Notes: generated by a model not told the origin, from the letters alone. A stretch of DNA of 64,000 bases from Stramonita haemastoma (GCA_030674155.1 CM060318.1:84303122-84367121); one strand, 5' to 3'; shown: positions 23,533-35,403, counted from the first letter of the stretch. Translations and numbers: made by a program.

Positions 23533-23787
23533 GCGTTCAAACAAATTCACACTACAGCCTAGGAATAACAACAACAAAACAACAACAACAACAACATATT
23601 ACTGTTATAGCAACAAAAAAATATCCTGGCTCTTGGTTAAAAAAAACAAAACAAACAAAACCAAAAACCCAACTAAACAACAACACAAAAACAAACAATG
23701 CCAAAGTGGCCAACTTAAATAAATCAGAGAAATAAATAGAAAACTATCATGCCAGTCCTTCAAATTCATGGCCTTTAGAATTCTCGA

Positions 23788-23788
<1 letters not shown>

Positions 23789-23847
<59 letters not shown>

Positions 23848-23854
23848 ACACACA
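23789..23854. repeat. CA microsatellite
   Basis: About 30 CA units with one CC interruption near the end. Confidence 0.95.
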
Positions 23855-24153
23855 ATGAATAAATGGTCTGAAAGATATGAGACAGACAAACAGACATAGA
23901 AACAGTGTGCATGAGCATGCTAAAAGCAGTGTACAAATGTCTAAATTTACTCAAAGTAAGCCTTTGTTTAAAGAAAAACAGAAAGGTTAAACATTCGCAA
24001 CTGGCTGAACAAAGCTTTTAATCCGAACTCGTGAACGCTGTTGCTTCACACACTGAAATCAAGTAATCAAGTCTGTTGAAGTCCTCAAGTTGAGTTGTTT
24101 TCTCTTGTCCTTTCAAACGGTCAGATGGCTGCATGTAGTGCTGACAACGTTCA

Positions 24154-24230
24154 ATGTTGGACAAGAAAAGCAAAGAGGGCATGACCATCAGCAGAGCCTT
24201 TCATGAAACCTTTGATGATGAGTATAACTG
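24154..24230 (+). CDS. possible first coding exon, unknown protein
   Basis: ATG at 24154 opens 25 codons plus two bases up to a good donor (AACTG/GTGAGT). The peptide MLDKKSKEGMTISRAFHETF then DDEYN has a natural composition. A possible second exon lies near 24858 after TTTTTGCAG: one acceptor choice keeps the frame to a stop near 24950, another gives EFRYHRADHNPRRITSVVN then stop out of phase. I recognise no family, and it may be chance. Confidence 0.22.
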
Positions 24231-26244
24231 GTGAGTTATGTTTTATCTTAAAGTAAACACTTAATAAGTTAGTCACCTGGTATCGATTAATTTTCTTTGA
24301 AAAATGTGAAAAAAAAATCCCACCATTGAATGCAGGGGGTGATATGGTACATTCGCAAACCAGACATCAATTTCGATTTTTATCAAGTTTTGTAGTGTCA
24401 GAAAACCAAATGATTTAGTGGTGTCAGAAACTAAATGGCTCAGTGGTGACATGATGGTGTCAGGGAGTCCTTTAAAGAAAAACAAACCCCAAAACAACAC
24501 TGAGCAAGATTTTTTTGGCAAGATTTTTTGGGTCGTAACATTAAAACTAGAAGTAAGGGAAAGCATTTGGTGTCAGCTTAACAAGCTTAATAAAACAAGC
24601 CAAAAAAAAAATAAAGATATGTTTTTCATAGTCGTTTTAAAAAGCTTGAAATGGGAAAAATAATGCTTCTTTACTTCTTCCTATATTAAAAAAAAGTCAA
24701 AAAGGGAGTGTTGTAGAATTTGGAAATGGAACAACTTAAATCCTTTGTAGGCCTATAAAGAATTCAAATTCCAATAGCAGACATGGGGTACAAATAGATA
24801 TATATTCTTTTATGTTTTAAAGCATGATCATGTATTTCCCTTTGGAAGTTTTTGCAGAGGAGTTCCGGTATCATAGAGCTGACCATAATCCTAGACGTAT
24901 CACTTCTGTGGTCAATTAGTGGATGGTTGAGGCATTTACCTGCCTAACAAACTACTGTCCAAGGTCGTAAAATTGATGCTTGTGAAAATTGTGAATTTGA
25001 GGGAGCTCTTCTTCGCCCCCCCCTCCCCCCAAAAAAAAAACAAAACAAAAACAAACCCCAAACACCCACCAAAACCAAACCAAACCCATCCAAAAAACAG
25101 GAACAAAAAATATACTCCTCCCCCCCCCCAAAAAAAAAAAAGGAGCTCCATTCTTTTATTTTTCGCGATGCCGCCATTCTTCTTAAGCTATATTGTGAAA
25201 GCTACAGAATGTTTCCTTTCAGATTGTAAAAAAGCAAAACAAAGAAAAAAAGGCAAAACTGTAGTTAAAAAATTAATCTAGAACAATTCTGAATTCCAAT
25301 GTTCGGTTCTTAGCCGATTTCGGTGGGAACGGTTTTACAGTTATTCCCCTTTACATCATGGCACGTGAGCACGAAAGTAGAACATGTTGCGCTTCGGAAG
25401 GGTAAGTGGTTAGTGATGGTGGGAACGGATGACAAAAGTTATAAAACTGATTGCAGTCAGTAACAGGAGTTTTAAAAAAGTATTTGAGAGCTTATGCCAT
25501 TATCTTTGAAACAAAAGCATAATGAATTAAAATAAACGAGCCCTAAGTCAGACCCCAAACTGTCGGCAGCTAGCCTAGTTACTGGTTGCGCATGCGCAGC
25601 TAGGCCTAGTCACCAGCAGTGCGGTGAGTTTCAAACGACAAACCAAGACCAGAAATTGTGCACTAAATCCAGTGTAAGTGACAAAAGCAGAATTCGAAGG
25701 CTAGTTTCTTGAAGTATGAACATACAAAACAGTGTTTTTGCTCATTGTGTGATAAATAGAATTAACCTGCAGGCAATAGTGGGCAAGAGTTCGAACCTAA
25801 AACCTTCAACTGAAGAGTCCAGTGGTGGGACCAAGATTTTGCTAGAGCTATGTTTGGACTCACAGCTGCAGTGAAACACTTCAAACAGGTAGCCTACACA
25901 ACAACAGAGTTGGTGCCAAAGGCTCAGCTCTAAACGAACTTGCTTGCTGACTTTTTACCTTGTAGTCAACAACATGCACATTGAGAATGAGTAGCCTATT
26001 GTACTTGGGTTTTGACCTACAGCCCCATGGGGCCTCCTCTGCTGTCAAAATCTATTTAAAGATAGTTATCAACTTTGAAGATTAGGACTGTGCTGGATAG
26101 TTTTTTTTTAAAAACTGGAATTAGAGGAAGCATACAAACCAGTTCGAGTACCAAGTACCATAAGCATAACACTGACCAGGATGTTGTGCCTAAAAGTATA
26201 AATGATTCTCTCTCTCTCTCTCTCTCTCTCCTCTCCCTCTCCCT
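24231..26244. other. no firm gene; AT-rich with poly-C/poly-A steps
   Basis: Contains low-complexity C-to-A transitions (25018-25140) and a weak exon-like piece near 25815-25890 (WDQDFARAMFGLTAAVKHFK before CAG/GTAGCC) without a good acceptor. Nothing else is supported. Confidence 0.45.
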
Positions 26245-26362
26245 CTCCCTCTCCCTCATATATGGCAAGGGTCTGGCTGAAAAAAATGTGAATGCTTACT
26301 CTGTGACCCATGGAAAATAAAGTTCATTCATTCATTCATTCATTCATTCATTCATTCATTTA
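26245..26362 (+). mobile_element. retroposon 3' end with ATTC tail
   Basis: CTCTGTGACCCATGGAAAATAAAG followed by about nine ATTC units. An AATAAA-like end plus a short tandem tail is typical of LINE or SINE 3' ends. A preceding CT tract (26210-26255) abuts it. Confidence 0.5.
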
Positions 26363-26654
26363 ATCTCTCTTTCTGTGAGGAAGGTGGTTACAATTTCTTT
26401 TATTGGTTCGTGGTTAAAAAAATTTTCTTTTGTTGTTCTAATATTCCCTAATCAGGGCAAGGGCTGGACATGCAGACACACACAAGCAGGGATTCACACA
26501 TGTATGGACATGCATGTACACTTCTCTGTGTTGAGAATTTGATCTTTTCATGAAGTTAGTTTGCCAAGTAAATATAGCCTACTTTTGAACATACAGTGTA
26601 GTTACACATTAGTCCAACACATGAGTTTTGTTGTAATTCAAGGGGGGTTTGCTG

Positions 26655-26655
<1 letters not shown>

Positions 26656-26723
<68 letters not shown>
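26656..26723. repeat. CA microsatellite
   Basis: About 33 uninterrupted CA units. Confidence 0.96.
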
Positions 26724-26726
<3 letters not shown>

Positions 26727-27020
26727 AATGGTAATGCATCTAAGTATTAATATTGAAGACAGCAACAATACACGAGCATGCGCACACGCGTACACACGTG
26801 CATGCACGCACACATGCATGCACACACACTCATATAATTAATCTGGTTTTAAATTCATATTGCTGTCTTTACTTAGTGATTTTTCATCTGCCAGTGAACC
26901 ATAAGAGTTAAAATTAAATTAAAAAAATTTTGGGTCCTTTTTTGAGTAGAACCATGTTGTTATGCTGATAATATTTTTGTCCCCTGCTTAATGAATCAAT
27001 AACCCCCCTATTTATACCAT

Positions 27021-27314
27021 AGAGTTAGAGTTAAAGTCTGTCCCGAGCCTAAGGCTCATCAGGCCGGTGCTTATCCCGGTTTCTGTGGCGCTAAGCGACT
27101 GAGAGTCATAGACTCCCCCTGGATAGGACGCCAGTCTATCGCAGGGTTAACCCCCCAACACAAGGTTGGTACCCCTTTTACACCTGGGTGGGGTGAGAAA
27201 ATAGCCGTAAAGTGCCTTTTCCAAGGGCACAACGCCATAGCCGACAGCTGGGATCGAACCCGCAACCTTTAGATTACGAGTCCAACGCCCTAACCACTCG
27301 ACTACCGCGGCGGC
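27021..27314 (-). mobile_element. SINE family C, tRNA-derived, with target duplication
   Basis: Flanked by ATTTATACCAT at 27010-27020 and 27315-27325. On the minus strand it starts GCCGCCGCGGTAGTCGAGTG with A box TAGTCGAGTGG (27304-27294) and B box GGTTCGATCC (27260-27251). Sequence between them resembles a tRNA with CGT at the anticodon position (threonine-like, inferred). The body has TGCGATAGACTGGCGTCCTA and the copy is intact. Confidence 0.92.
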
Positions 27315-27876
27315 ATTTATACCATATGAATAAATAAATAAATGAAATCATTAATACTTGAATGCACTTATCAGCAAATGCATATATAAATAAGTAAAGT
27401 TGAAATGAAGGAAATGGAAAGAAGACAGTTCAGCAACAAATGTGACAAAAGTATAAATGACAAGAACATTGTATCGTTGATTCATTAGGCTATTCGTGAG
27501 TTCAGACTGGAAGATTTGAATCCTTCATCAGTGCTTCTATCAGTGGTGGTAGCAAAAGTCAGAGTTATCACTGTTCTGTCATTAATTTTGTCCATATTTG
27601 GTATACATTAAGTTACTCAGCAATGATTCAGAAATGCTGTAGAAAGAAACGAGCAAAGCTGCCATTGTTATGACAATATCTTTTTTTTGTATTAACATTT
27701 TTTTCGCATTTGTAATGCAATCCACCTTTTATAATATAGGCATAAATCAGTAATTCTCTTTTTTCAGGAAAAGTTCGGTGGCCAGGGGTGTGATTTTAAC
27801 CTGTCCAAAACAAGCCTAGTGGGCACAGCTGAGGGAGGCTGATAAGAGACGCCAAAAGAAGAGCTGGGTTCACAAC

Positions 27877-27984
27877 ATGGAGGACCGAACAGACAGCACC
27901 ATGGAAGAGATGCCTGCAGCAGCACCTGATGGAGCACTGTCAGCTCTTCAGCCTCCCCTTCAGTCATCACGGCCACAGGTGTAA
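27877..27984 (+). CDS. exon X, possible start of the A/B transcript
   Basis: After an acceptor-like TTTTTTCAG near 27767, ATG at 27877 has a good context (CAACATGG). It opens MEDRTDSTMEEMPAAAPDGA and then LSALQPPLQSSRPQ. Unspliced, it stops two codons later (GTG TAA). A donor CAG/GTGTAA at 27978 ends in phase 0, the phase needed to join exon A units downstream. The product would be a small acidic protein of about 70 residues ending in exon A and the start of exon B. No family is recognised and the link is inference. Confidence 0.28.
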   Translation: MEDRTDSTMEEMPAAAPDGALSALQPPLQSSRPQV

Positions 27985-28192
27985 AAGCAAAGGTGGGTAA
28001 AAGCCCTTTCCTGAAATATTTACTCATATCAAGAAAAAGGATCATGAAAATTTGTATAATACTATCAGTTGTAGCTGCCCCTGTATGACCTTTGTAAACG
28101 TTGTTGACCAGGCTCAATGCCTTTGTCATTCCTTGTACTTTTGATGTTGCTGGGTTATAGTAGGCACCCATCATTCTTAGAAGACTATGGAG

Positions 28193-28217
28193 TTGCGCTC
28201 TAGTCTTTAGAGCGCAA
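28193..28217 (+). other. 9-bp perfect hairpin
   Basis: TTGCGCTCT and AGAGCGCAA separated by a 7-nt loop. It is an isolated stem-loop in unique sequence, GC-rich against AT-rich flanks. Confidence 0.5.
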
Positions 28218-28424
28218 AGCCTGGGTAAGTAAGTATGGAGGGAAAACTGTTACCCATGCAGCAGACCCCCCTGTCCATGCCACTGGAATGATCCATTGGA
28301 AAGGCAATGACCAATACGAATGGTTTCAGTACCGTTGGAGGAACCCTGAGCCACCCTGGGGACTCCAACTCCCCAATTTTCCCCAGGGATGGTGTCTAAA
28401 CATGACACCTGTGTGCATGCTGTT

Positions 28425-28680
28425 TTTTTTATTTATAATTTTGTCATCCACTCCTACCGGCACACGATGGCCCGATCTTCCGAAAGGCGGAATGGGGTTT
28501 TAACGTGTGCGCAAGATGTTCTGCATTTGTTTGCACGCAGGGCCTCGGTTTATAGTCTCATCCAAATGACTTTGACATTCAGTTCGATTTTTTTTGTCAA
28601 ACTGGAAAGAAAGGGCAAGGCTTGGAATTGAACCCAGAACCTCACGGTTTACTTGTTGGCAGGCGCAGGCATGGTTTACT
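28425..28680 (-). mobile_element. SINE family A, partial inverted copy
   Basis: Matches family A body in reverse (GATGGCCCGATCTTCCGAAA, GTGTGCGCAAGATGTTCTGC, TTTATAGTCTCATCC). The tRNA-like head is diverged. Confidence 0.75.
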
Positions 28681-28687
28681 TGTTGGC

Positions 28688-28694
<7 letters not shown>

Positions 28695-28746
<52 letters not shown>
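28695..28746. repeat. TA microsatellite
   Basis: About 26 TA units just before the acceptor of unit Y. Confidence 0.95.
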
Positions 28747-28753
<7 letters not shown>

Positions 28754-28782
28754 GCACCAACTGCATAATTTTTGTTCACCAG

Positions 28783-30303
28783 ATCTTCTATGCTGATCCT
28801 GGACCTTCTCACTGCAGGCTGTGGAGGCAGCAGCACCATGATGCTGGAGCAGAAGACCATTGAACTTGTCCTCACCCACATGACTGGACTATGTTAGACA
28901 GAGAGGGAGGAAGGGCATAGAATGGGAGAAGGGATGCTGAAACAAAGCCCTATAGGGCAAAGCCCTGAAAAGCAAAGCCCTGAACAGCAAAACTCTGAAG
29001 GGTGAAAACCGAAGGTAAAAGGTGAAACTTTGAAGGACACACCCACAATCCCTGAAGGGGAAAATCCTGCGATGACTAACCCTTGAAGAGCAAGATTCTG
29101 ACAGACAAGCCCTTGAAGAGCAAGATTCTGACAAACAAGCCCTTGAATGGCAGCAACATGCAAAACAAGCCCCTGAAGGGCAAAATCCTGCATGCAAAAC
29201 AGGCCCCTGAAGGGCAAAATTTTGCATGCAAAACAGGCCCCTGAAGGGCAGCAACATGCAAAACAAGAAACAACCCTGAAGGGCACAATCCTGCATGCAA
29301 AACAGGCCCCTGAAGGGCAAAATTCTGCATGCAAAACAAGTCCCTGAAGGGCAAAATCCTGCATGCAAAACAAGCCCCTGAAGGGCAGCAACATGCAAAA
29401 CAAGTCCCTGAAGGGCAAAATCCTGCATGCAAAACAGGCCCCTGAAGGGCAGCATCATGCAAAACAAGCCCCTGAAGGGCAAAACCCTGCGTGCAAAACA
29501 GCCCCTGAAGGGCAGCAACATGCAAAACAGGACCCTGAAGGGAAAAATCCTGCATGCAAAACAAGCCCCTGAAGGGCAACATGGATACAAGCCCCTGAAG
29601 GGCAACATGGATACAAGCCCCTGAAGGGCAACATGGAGAACAAGCCCTGAAGGGCAACATAGCAAGACAAGCCCCTGAAGGGCAACATAGGCAAGACAAG
29701 CCCCTGAATGGGCAGCATAGGCAAGACAGCCCATGAAGGGCAACATAGTCAAGAACAAGGGCCCCTGAAGGGCAACATAGGCAAGACGAGCCCCTGAAGG
29801 GCAATAAGAAAGCCCCTGAAGGGCAACATAGGCAAGACGAGCCCCTGAAGGGCATATGGAGACAGCCCCTGAAGGGCAGCATAGGCAAGACAAGCCCCTG
29901 AAGGGCAGCATGGAGACAAGCCCCTGATGGGCAGCATGGAACGAGCCCCTGAAGGGCAACATCCTGGAAGGCAAATCCAGAGAGGAGCCTGGCATCATTG
30001 TCCAGGGATCTAGAACTTGGGTGTGATCACAGATTCAGAAGTTTGTCAGGAGCCTTTGAACCTTACTCGGTGATTACTTGGCATCAATACTGATTTTGGT
30101 GTCCTGAAATGGCACAGCCGGTAGAACTCTTGCACACAGTGCTGACAATGGGAAGGGACACATCCAGACCTTCTGGGTCTCTTCCTTCTTGCCCTGATTT
30201 CTTTAAAGTTGAAGCATAGGTGTCAAAAGTCATGTGGGTCATCTCAGTTCTCTGGCCTTGTGTCTGTCATCGTGGCTGCTACACCTGTCAAGACTTCACA
30301 GAA
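28783..30303 (+). other. exon-like unit Y, left copy
   Basis: Starts after acceptor GTTCACCAG and reaches donor ACAGAA/GTAAGT at 30303. The first 115 nt have an open frame SSMLILDLLTAGCGG, then MMLEQKTIELVLTHMTGLC and TAG (28895). The right copy (48575) has a three-base insertion that keeps this frame. The alternative frame (IFYADPGPSHCRLW) is also kept. About 1 kb of short repeats follows and contains TGA in plus frames, so any protein ends early. The function is unknown. Confidence 0.5.
28950..29965. repeat. GCCCCTGAAGGGC tandem array, left copy
   Basis: About 27 close and several diverged copies of a unit of 24-35 nt. Each contains GCCCCTGAAGGGC, where GCCC pairs with GGGC around a CTGAA loop, joined by CAACATGGAGACAA, CAAAATCCTGCATGCAAAAC and similar spacers. 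On the minus strand long frames are open in all three phases (up to 369 codons), which I take as a result of the repeat. Confidence 0.92.
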
Positions 30304-30585
30304 GTAAGTACACATACATTTATTTTCATATTTTTTGGCTTTTACTTTTTGTGGTACTACTATGAAGCCTTGAGCTTCTCTCTGTCACTGTCTCTCTCTG
30401 TCACTGTCTGTGTCTCTTTCTGTCTGTGTGTGTGCTCTCTCTGTCTGTCTGCTGGTCTGCCTTCCTGCCTGCCCGCCTTCATCTCTGTCTGTCTGTCTGT
30501 CTGTCTGTCCCTCCCTCCCTCCCTCTTTCTCTCACTGTGCACACATGCAATCATTGATTTTAAAATCTCAATTTTTTTTGTGCAG

Positions 30586-32322
30586 AATCATTCTGTCATT
30601 GAGGCTGTTCCCGTCCTAGGTACTTAATGCCTGAGGAAGTGGCACGAGCAAATGGAAGCACCCAACATTAAGGTAAGAGGAGTCTGTTGTTTTGGGTGCT
30701 TCACAGCTTAAAATTTTGCTGTGCTGTTAGGGAAGTTGCATATTAAGTTCAGGGAAGTCGACATGACACTAGTGTGCATGCATTTTTAGAAATATTGTCA
30801 TCCCGTAGTCTTTCGGATGAGATGATAAACCGAGGTCTGTGTTTTGCACATCACTATTTCACACTCGTAAAAGAACCCACGGTAACAAGGGGGTTGACCC
30901 TGGCAAAATTATGTAGAAAAAAGCCACTCTGATAGGGAAACAATACAGTTGCATACAGGAAAAAGAAAAAAATGGGTAGGCACTGCACTTGTGGCGATCC
31001 GCTCTCCCTGGGAAGAGCAGCCCAAATTTCATGCAGAGAAATCTGCTGTGACATAAAGTGGTACAAAATACAAAAAAAACACAAAAAAATCTTTACCCCA
31101 GCACACACTGGCTAACTGCTTTGAAAGGCGGAACAAGTTTTAACATGTTTGCAAGATGTTCTGTGTGCATTTATACACAAAAGTTCAGTTTTTGTCTCAT
31201 CCAAAGGACTTTTGAGGTGGAGGAGTTGGTACCTGGAGTTACTCCAGGTGAAAAAGCCCTTCAAATGGATGCTCAGCGGTATTGAGAAAGTAAAATTTTG
31301 TTGAAATGAATAAAATGGAATTGAATAAAAACCATGAGTTTTTGTACTCACTGACCTGGTTTTTTTTCAGGCCCACTGCTTCTGTGAAAGACTGAACCAT
31401 GGAGGACTACACCATAGACATAACACCCTGGAAGACTGCACTTCTCGAAGACTGCACCATGCAAGACATTGTGGAAAAGTATACTGTGAAAGCTTATACC
31501 CTGGAAGACTAAACCCAGAAAGACTACACAATAAACTGGACCCTTCAAGACTGCATCATAGAAGACATCCTGAAAGTGAACGTCCTGAAAGTGAAGATCC
31601 TGGAAGACATCAGAGTATACCGTGAACCATGAAAGACTATGCCATAGACTACCCTGCAAGACAACACCTTGCAAGACAACACTCTGCAAGATCTCAACTG
31701 CAAGACAATATCTTGAAAGACTTCACCTTCAAGACTACACCCTACAAGACTTCTCCCTGCAAGATTTCACCTGGAAGACTGCACCTTGCAATACAGCACC
31801 TGCAATACCTCAACTGCAAGTCAACACCTTGCAAGACTTGCCTGACCCTGCAAAAAGACTACACTTTACAAGTAGACTACACCTTGCAAGAAGACTACAA
31901 GAAAACTACATCCCACAAGAAGACTACAAGAAGACTACATCCTGCAAGAAGACTACAAGAAGACTACATCCCGCAAGAAGACTACATCCCACAAGAAGAC
32001 TACAAGAAGACTACATCCTGCAAGAAGACTACATCCTGCAAGAAGACTACATCCTGCAAGAAGACTACACCCTGCAAGAAGACTACATCCTACAAGAAGA
32101 CTACATCCTGCAAGAAGACTACAAGAAGACTATATCCTGCGAGAAGACTACACCCTGCAAGAAGACTACATCTTACAAGAAGACTACAAGAAGACTACAT
32201 CCTGCAAGAAGACTACAAGAAGGCTACATCCTGCGAGAAGACTACACCCTACAAGAAGACTATACCCTGCAAGAAGACTACATCCTGCAAGAAGACTTCA
32301 CCATACAAGAACAATGGAAAAG
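30586..32322 (+). repeat. A/B cassette 1
   Basis: A1 (30586-30672) follows TTTTTGTGCAG. It lacks one C (ACTTAATG instead of ACTTCAATG), so its frame ends GT then TAA; it is a damaged copy. The intron is of a third type shared with cassette 11. B1 (31371-32322, 952 nt) opens GCCCACTGCTTCTGTG and ends AACAATGGAAAAG/GTAACA. From about 31860 it is mostly AAGAAGACTACATCCTGC units. Confidence 0.8.
30795..31075 (+). mobile_element. SINE family D copy in intron of cassette 1
   Basis: CCCGTAGTCTTTCGGATGAG through AATTTCATGCAGAGAAATCT, then CTGTGACATAAAG and an A-rich tail. Same family as 53330-53715 in the other orientation. Confidence 0.75.
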
Positions 32323-32516
32323 GTAACACTTGAATGACATTTGAATTGTGTTAGAAAGTGATATAATTATACTTGAATTGGTCTGGATTTTTTAAAGTAT
32401 ATGGCAGAAAAAAGTGTGAGTGTGTGTGTGTGTGCGCGTGCGTGCGTGCGTGTTGGTGCATGGGTGTGTGTGTGCAGGCATTTCATTTCAAAACATCTAA
32501 ACTTTTTTTTGTGCAG

Positions 32517-33349
32517 AATCACTCTGTCATTGAGGCTGTTCCCGTCCTAGGTCCTTCAATGCCTGAGGACGTGGCACAAGCAAGTGGAAGCACAAAAGAA
32601 GGTAAGATGTCATTTGTTGTAGATGTTGGATGCTCCACAAGAATGTTTTATTATTCCTTGGGTAAAGCTCCAAACTTCATCAGTGGTCAAGTTTTGCATT
32701 AGCAACTGTTTGCTCCACCATTAAGGTAGCTGCATTCCAACTTCAGGAAGATATCTTAAACATGACACCTGTAGGTAAACATTTTTATAGGTCTTGTCAT
32801 CCGTTTACCAGCATACAATGACCTCTTCCAAAAGTCGAAACAGTTTTAACATGCTTGCAAGATGTTATGTGTGCATTTATGTACAGAAGTTCAGTTTATT
32901 GTCTCATCCAAAGGACTTCTGAGGTTGCAGACTTGGTACCTGGAGTAACTCCAGGTGAAAAAGCCTTCAAATGGTTGTCTCAGTGGTATCAAAGTAAAAT
33001 TTTGTTGAGAGGAATAAAATGGAATTGAATGAAAACTTTTTTCTTTTTGGTACTGATTCACCCGTTCTTTTTCAGACCCACTGCTTCTGTGAAAGACGGA
33101 ACCATGGAAGACTACACCCTAGAAGACTGTTCCCTGCAAGATTTCACCTGGAAGACTGCACCCTGCAAGTCAACACCCTGCAAGACTGCACCTGCAAGAC
33201 CTCAGCTGCAAGTCAGCACCCTGCAAGACTTACCTGACCCTGCAAGAAGACCACACCCTACAAGAAAATTTTATTCTACTAGAAGACTACATCCTGCAAG
33301 AAGACTATATTCTGCAAGAAGACTTCACCCTACAAGAACAATGGAAAAG
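32517..33349 (+). repeat. A/B cassette 2 (short intron)
   Basis: A2 (32517-32601) is intact and reads NHSVIEAVPVLGPSMPED; donor AAAGAAG/GTAAGA. The 474-nt intron lacks about 320 nt present in long-type copies. B2 (33076-33349) has a short leader; one of its frames is open from before the acceptor to its donor and reads DGTMEDYTLEDCSLQDFTWK. Confidence 0.82.
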
Positions 33350-33625
33350 GTAACACCTTAAAGACATTTGAATTGGGTTAGAAAGTGATATCTACTTGAG
33401 CTAGTTAAGATTTTTTAAGTATATGGCAGAAAAGGGATTGTCTTCCTGCATAGATAAAGAGAGAGAGCAAGAGAGAGAGAGAGAGAGTGTGTGTGTGTGC
33501 ATGTGTTTGTGTGTGTTAGCGTGCACACGTGAGAGTGCACACGTGCACAAGTGTGCATGCGTACATGCATGCATGCATGCATGTTCAGGCATTTAATTTT
33601 AAAATGTCGAAACTTTTTTGTGCAG

Positions 33626-35403
33626 AATCACTCTGTCATTGAGGCTGTTCCCGTCCTAGGTCCTTCAATGCCTGAGGACGTGGCACAAGCAAGTGGAAGC
33701 ACAAAAGAAGGTAAGATGTCATTTGTTGTAGATGTTGGGTGCTCCACAAGAATGTTTTATTATTCCTTGGGTAAAGCTCCTAACTTCATCAGTGGTCAAG
33801 TTTTGCATTAGCAACTGTTTGCTCCACTTCAGGAAGATATCTTAAACCTAAAATCTTTGGGTAAGCATTTTTAGAAGTATTGTCATCCCTTTACCAGCTT
33901 ACAATGACCTACTCTTCCGAAAGTCGAAGCAGGTTTTAACATGCTTGCAAGATGTTGTGTGTGCATTTATTTACAGGAGTTCAGTTTATTGTCTCATCCG
34001 AAGGATTTCTGAGGTGGTAGAGTTGGTACCTGGAGTAACTCCAGGTGAAAAAGCCCTTCAAATGGGTGTCTCAGTAATATCAAGAAAGTAAAAGTTTGTT
34101 CAGAGGCTTAAGATTGAATTGAATGAAAACTTTTTTTTCTCTTTTTTTTTACTCACTCACCCTTTCTGTTTCAGACCCCACTGCTTCTGTAAATGATCAA
34201 ACAACGGAGAACTACACCACAGACACCGTAACACCCTGGAAGACTGCACCCTGCAAGACATCAAGGAAGACTATACCATGAAAACTGATACCCTGGAAGA
34301 CTAAACCCAGAAAGACTACACAAGAAACTGGACCCTTCAAGACTGCATCATAGAAGACATGATGAAAGTAAATATCCTGGAAGACATCAGAGTATACCAT
34401 GAACCATGAAAGACTATGCCATAGACAACACCCTGCAAGACTACACCCTGCGAGACAACACCCTGCAAGACAACACTTTGCAAGACAACACCCTGCAAGA
34501 CAACATCCTGCAAGATCTTAACTGCAAGACAACCTCCTGAAAGACTTACAAGACTGCTCCCTGCAAGATTTCACCTGGAGGACTACACCCTGCAATACAA
34601 CATCTGCAAGACCTCAACTGCAAGTCAGCACCCTGCAAGACTCACCTGACCCTGCAAGAACACTACATCCTGCAAGAAGACTTCACCCTATAAGTAGACC
34701 ACAAGAAGACTACACCCTTCAATAAGACTGCACCCTTGAAGAAGACTTCACCCAGTAAGAAGACTACACCCTGCAAGAAGACTTTATCCTGCAAAAAGAC
34801 TACATGAAGACTACATCCTGTAAGAAGACTACATCTTGCAAGAAGACTACAGTAAGACTACATCCTGCAAGAAGACTACAAGAAGACTACATCCTGCAGA
34901 AGACTACATCCTGCATGAAGACTACAAGAAGATGAGAAGAAGACTACACCCTGCAAAAAAGATTACATCCTGCAAGAAGACAACAAGAAGACTGCATCCT
35001 GCAAGAACACTTCATTCTGCAAGAACACAACAAGAAGATGACAAGAAAACTACATCCTGCAAGAAGACTACAAGAAGACGACAAGAAGACTACACCCTAC
35101 AAGAAGACTACACCCTACAAGAAGACTACATCCTGCAAGAACACTACAAGAAGATGACAAGAAAACTACGTCCTGCAAGAAGACAAAAAGAAGACTACAC
35201 CCTGCAAGAAGACTACACCCTGCAAGAAGACTACATCCTGCAAGAAGACTACAAGAAGATGACAAGAAAACCACGTCCTGCAAGAAGACGAAAAGAAGAC
35301 AAAAAGAAGACTTACTGCAAGAAGACTACATACACCCTACTAGAAGACTACAAGAAGACTACATTCTGCAAGAAGACTACACCCTACAAGAACAATGGAA
35401 AAG
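33626..35403 (+). repeat. A/B cassette 3 (short intron)
   Basis: A3 (33626-33710) is identical to A2 as far as I can see. B3 (34175-35403, 1229 nt) starts ACCCCACTGCTTCTGTAAAT, so A3-B3 reads on in frame for about 35 codons (DPTASVNDQTTENYTTDTVT) before a stop. The rest is an irregular mix of 11-, 15- and 18-nt units. Confidence 0.82.

Larger units (their letters stand above)
28010..31370 (+). repeat. left copy of a duplicated Y-A-B block
   Basis: Sequence from about 28010-28160, exon-like unit Y, its short-repeat array, the region after it and exon A1 with its intron all recur at about 47880-50658 in the same order. Insertions of SINE and TA repeats differ in position between copies. The two blocks bracket the A/B array. 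Confidence 0.8.

Noticed and set aside
25815..25890. Exon-like WDQDFARAMFGLTAAVKHFK
   Set aside because: A donor is possible but there is no convincing acceptor, and the phase does not fit the orphan exon at 24154.
27764..28174. Minus-strand frame of 136 codons
   Set aside because: No recognisable content; it overlaps exon X, whose plus-strand reading has an ATG context and splice sites. It crosses into duplicated non-coding sequence.
28889..29998. Minus-strand frame of 369 codons (LPFRGL/CPSGA repeats) as a gene
   Set aside because: All minus frames are open because the repeat unit has no stop on that strand; no start context, splice site, signal peptide or non-repeat domain supports it. 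Kept as a hypothesis under findings, not as a CDS.
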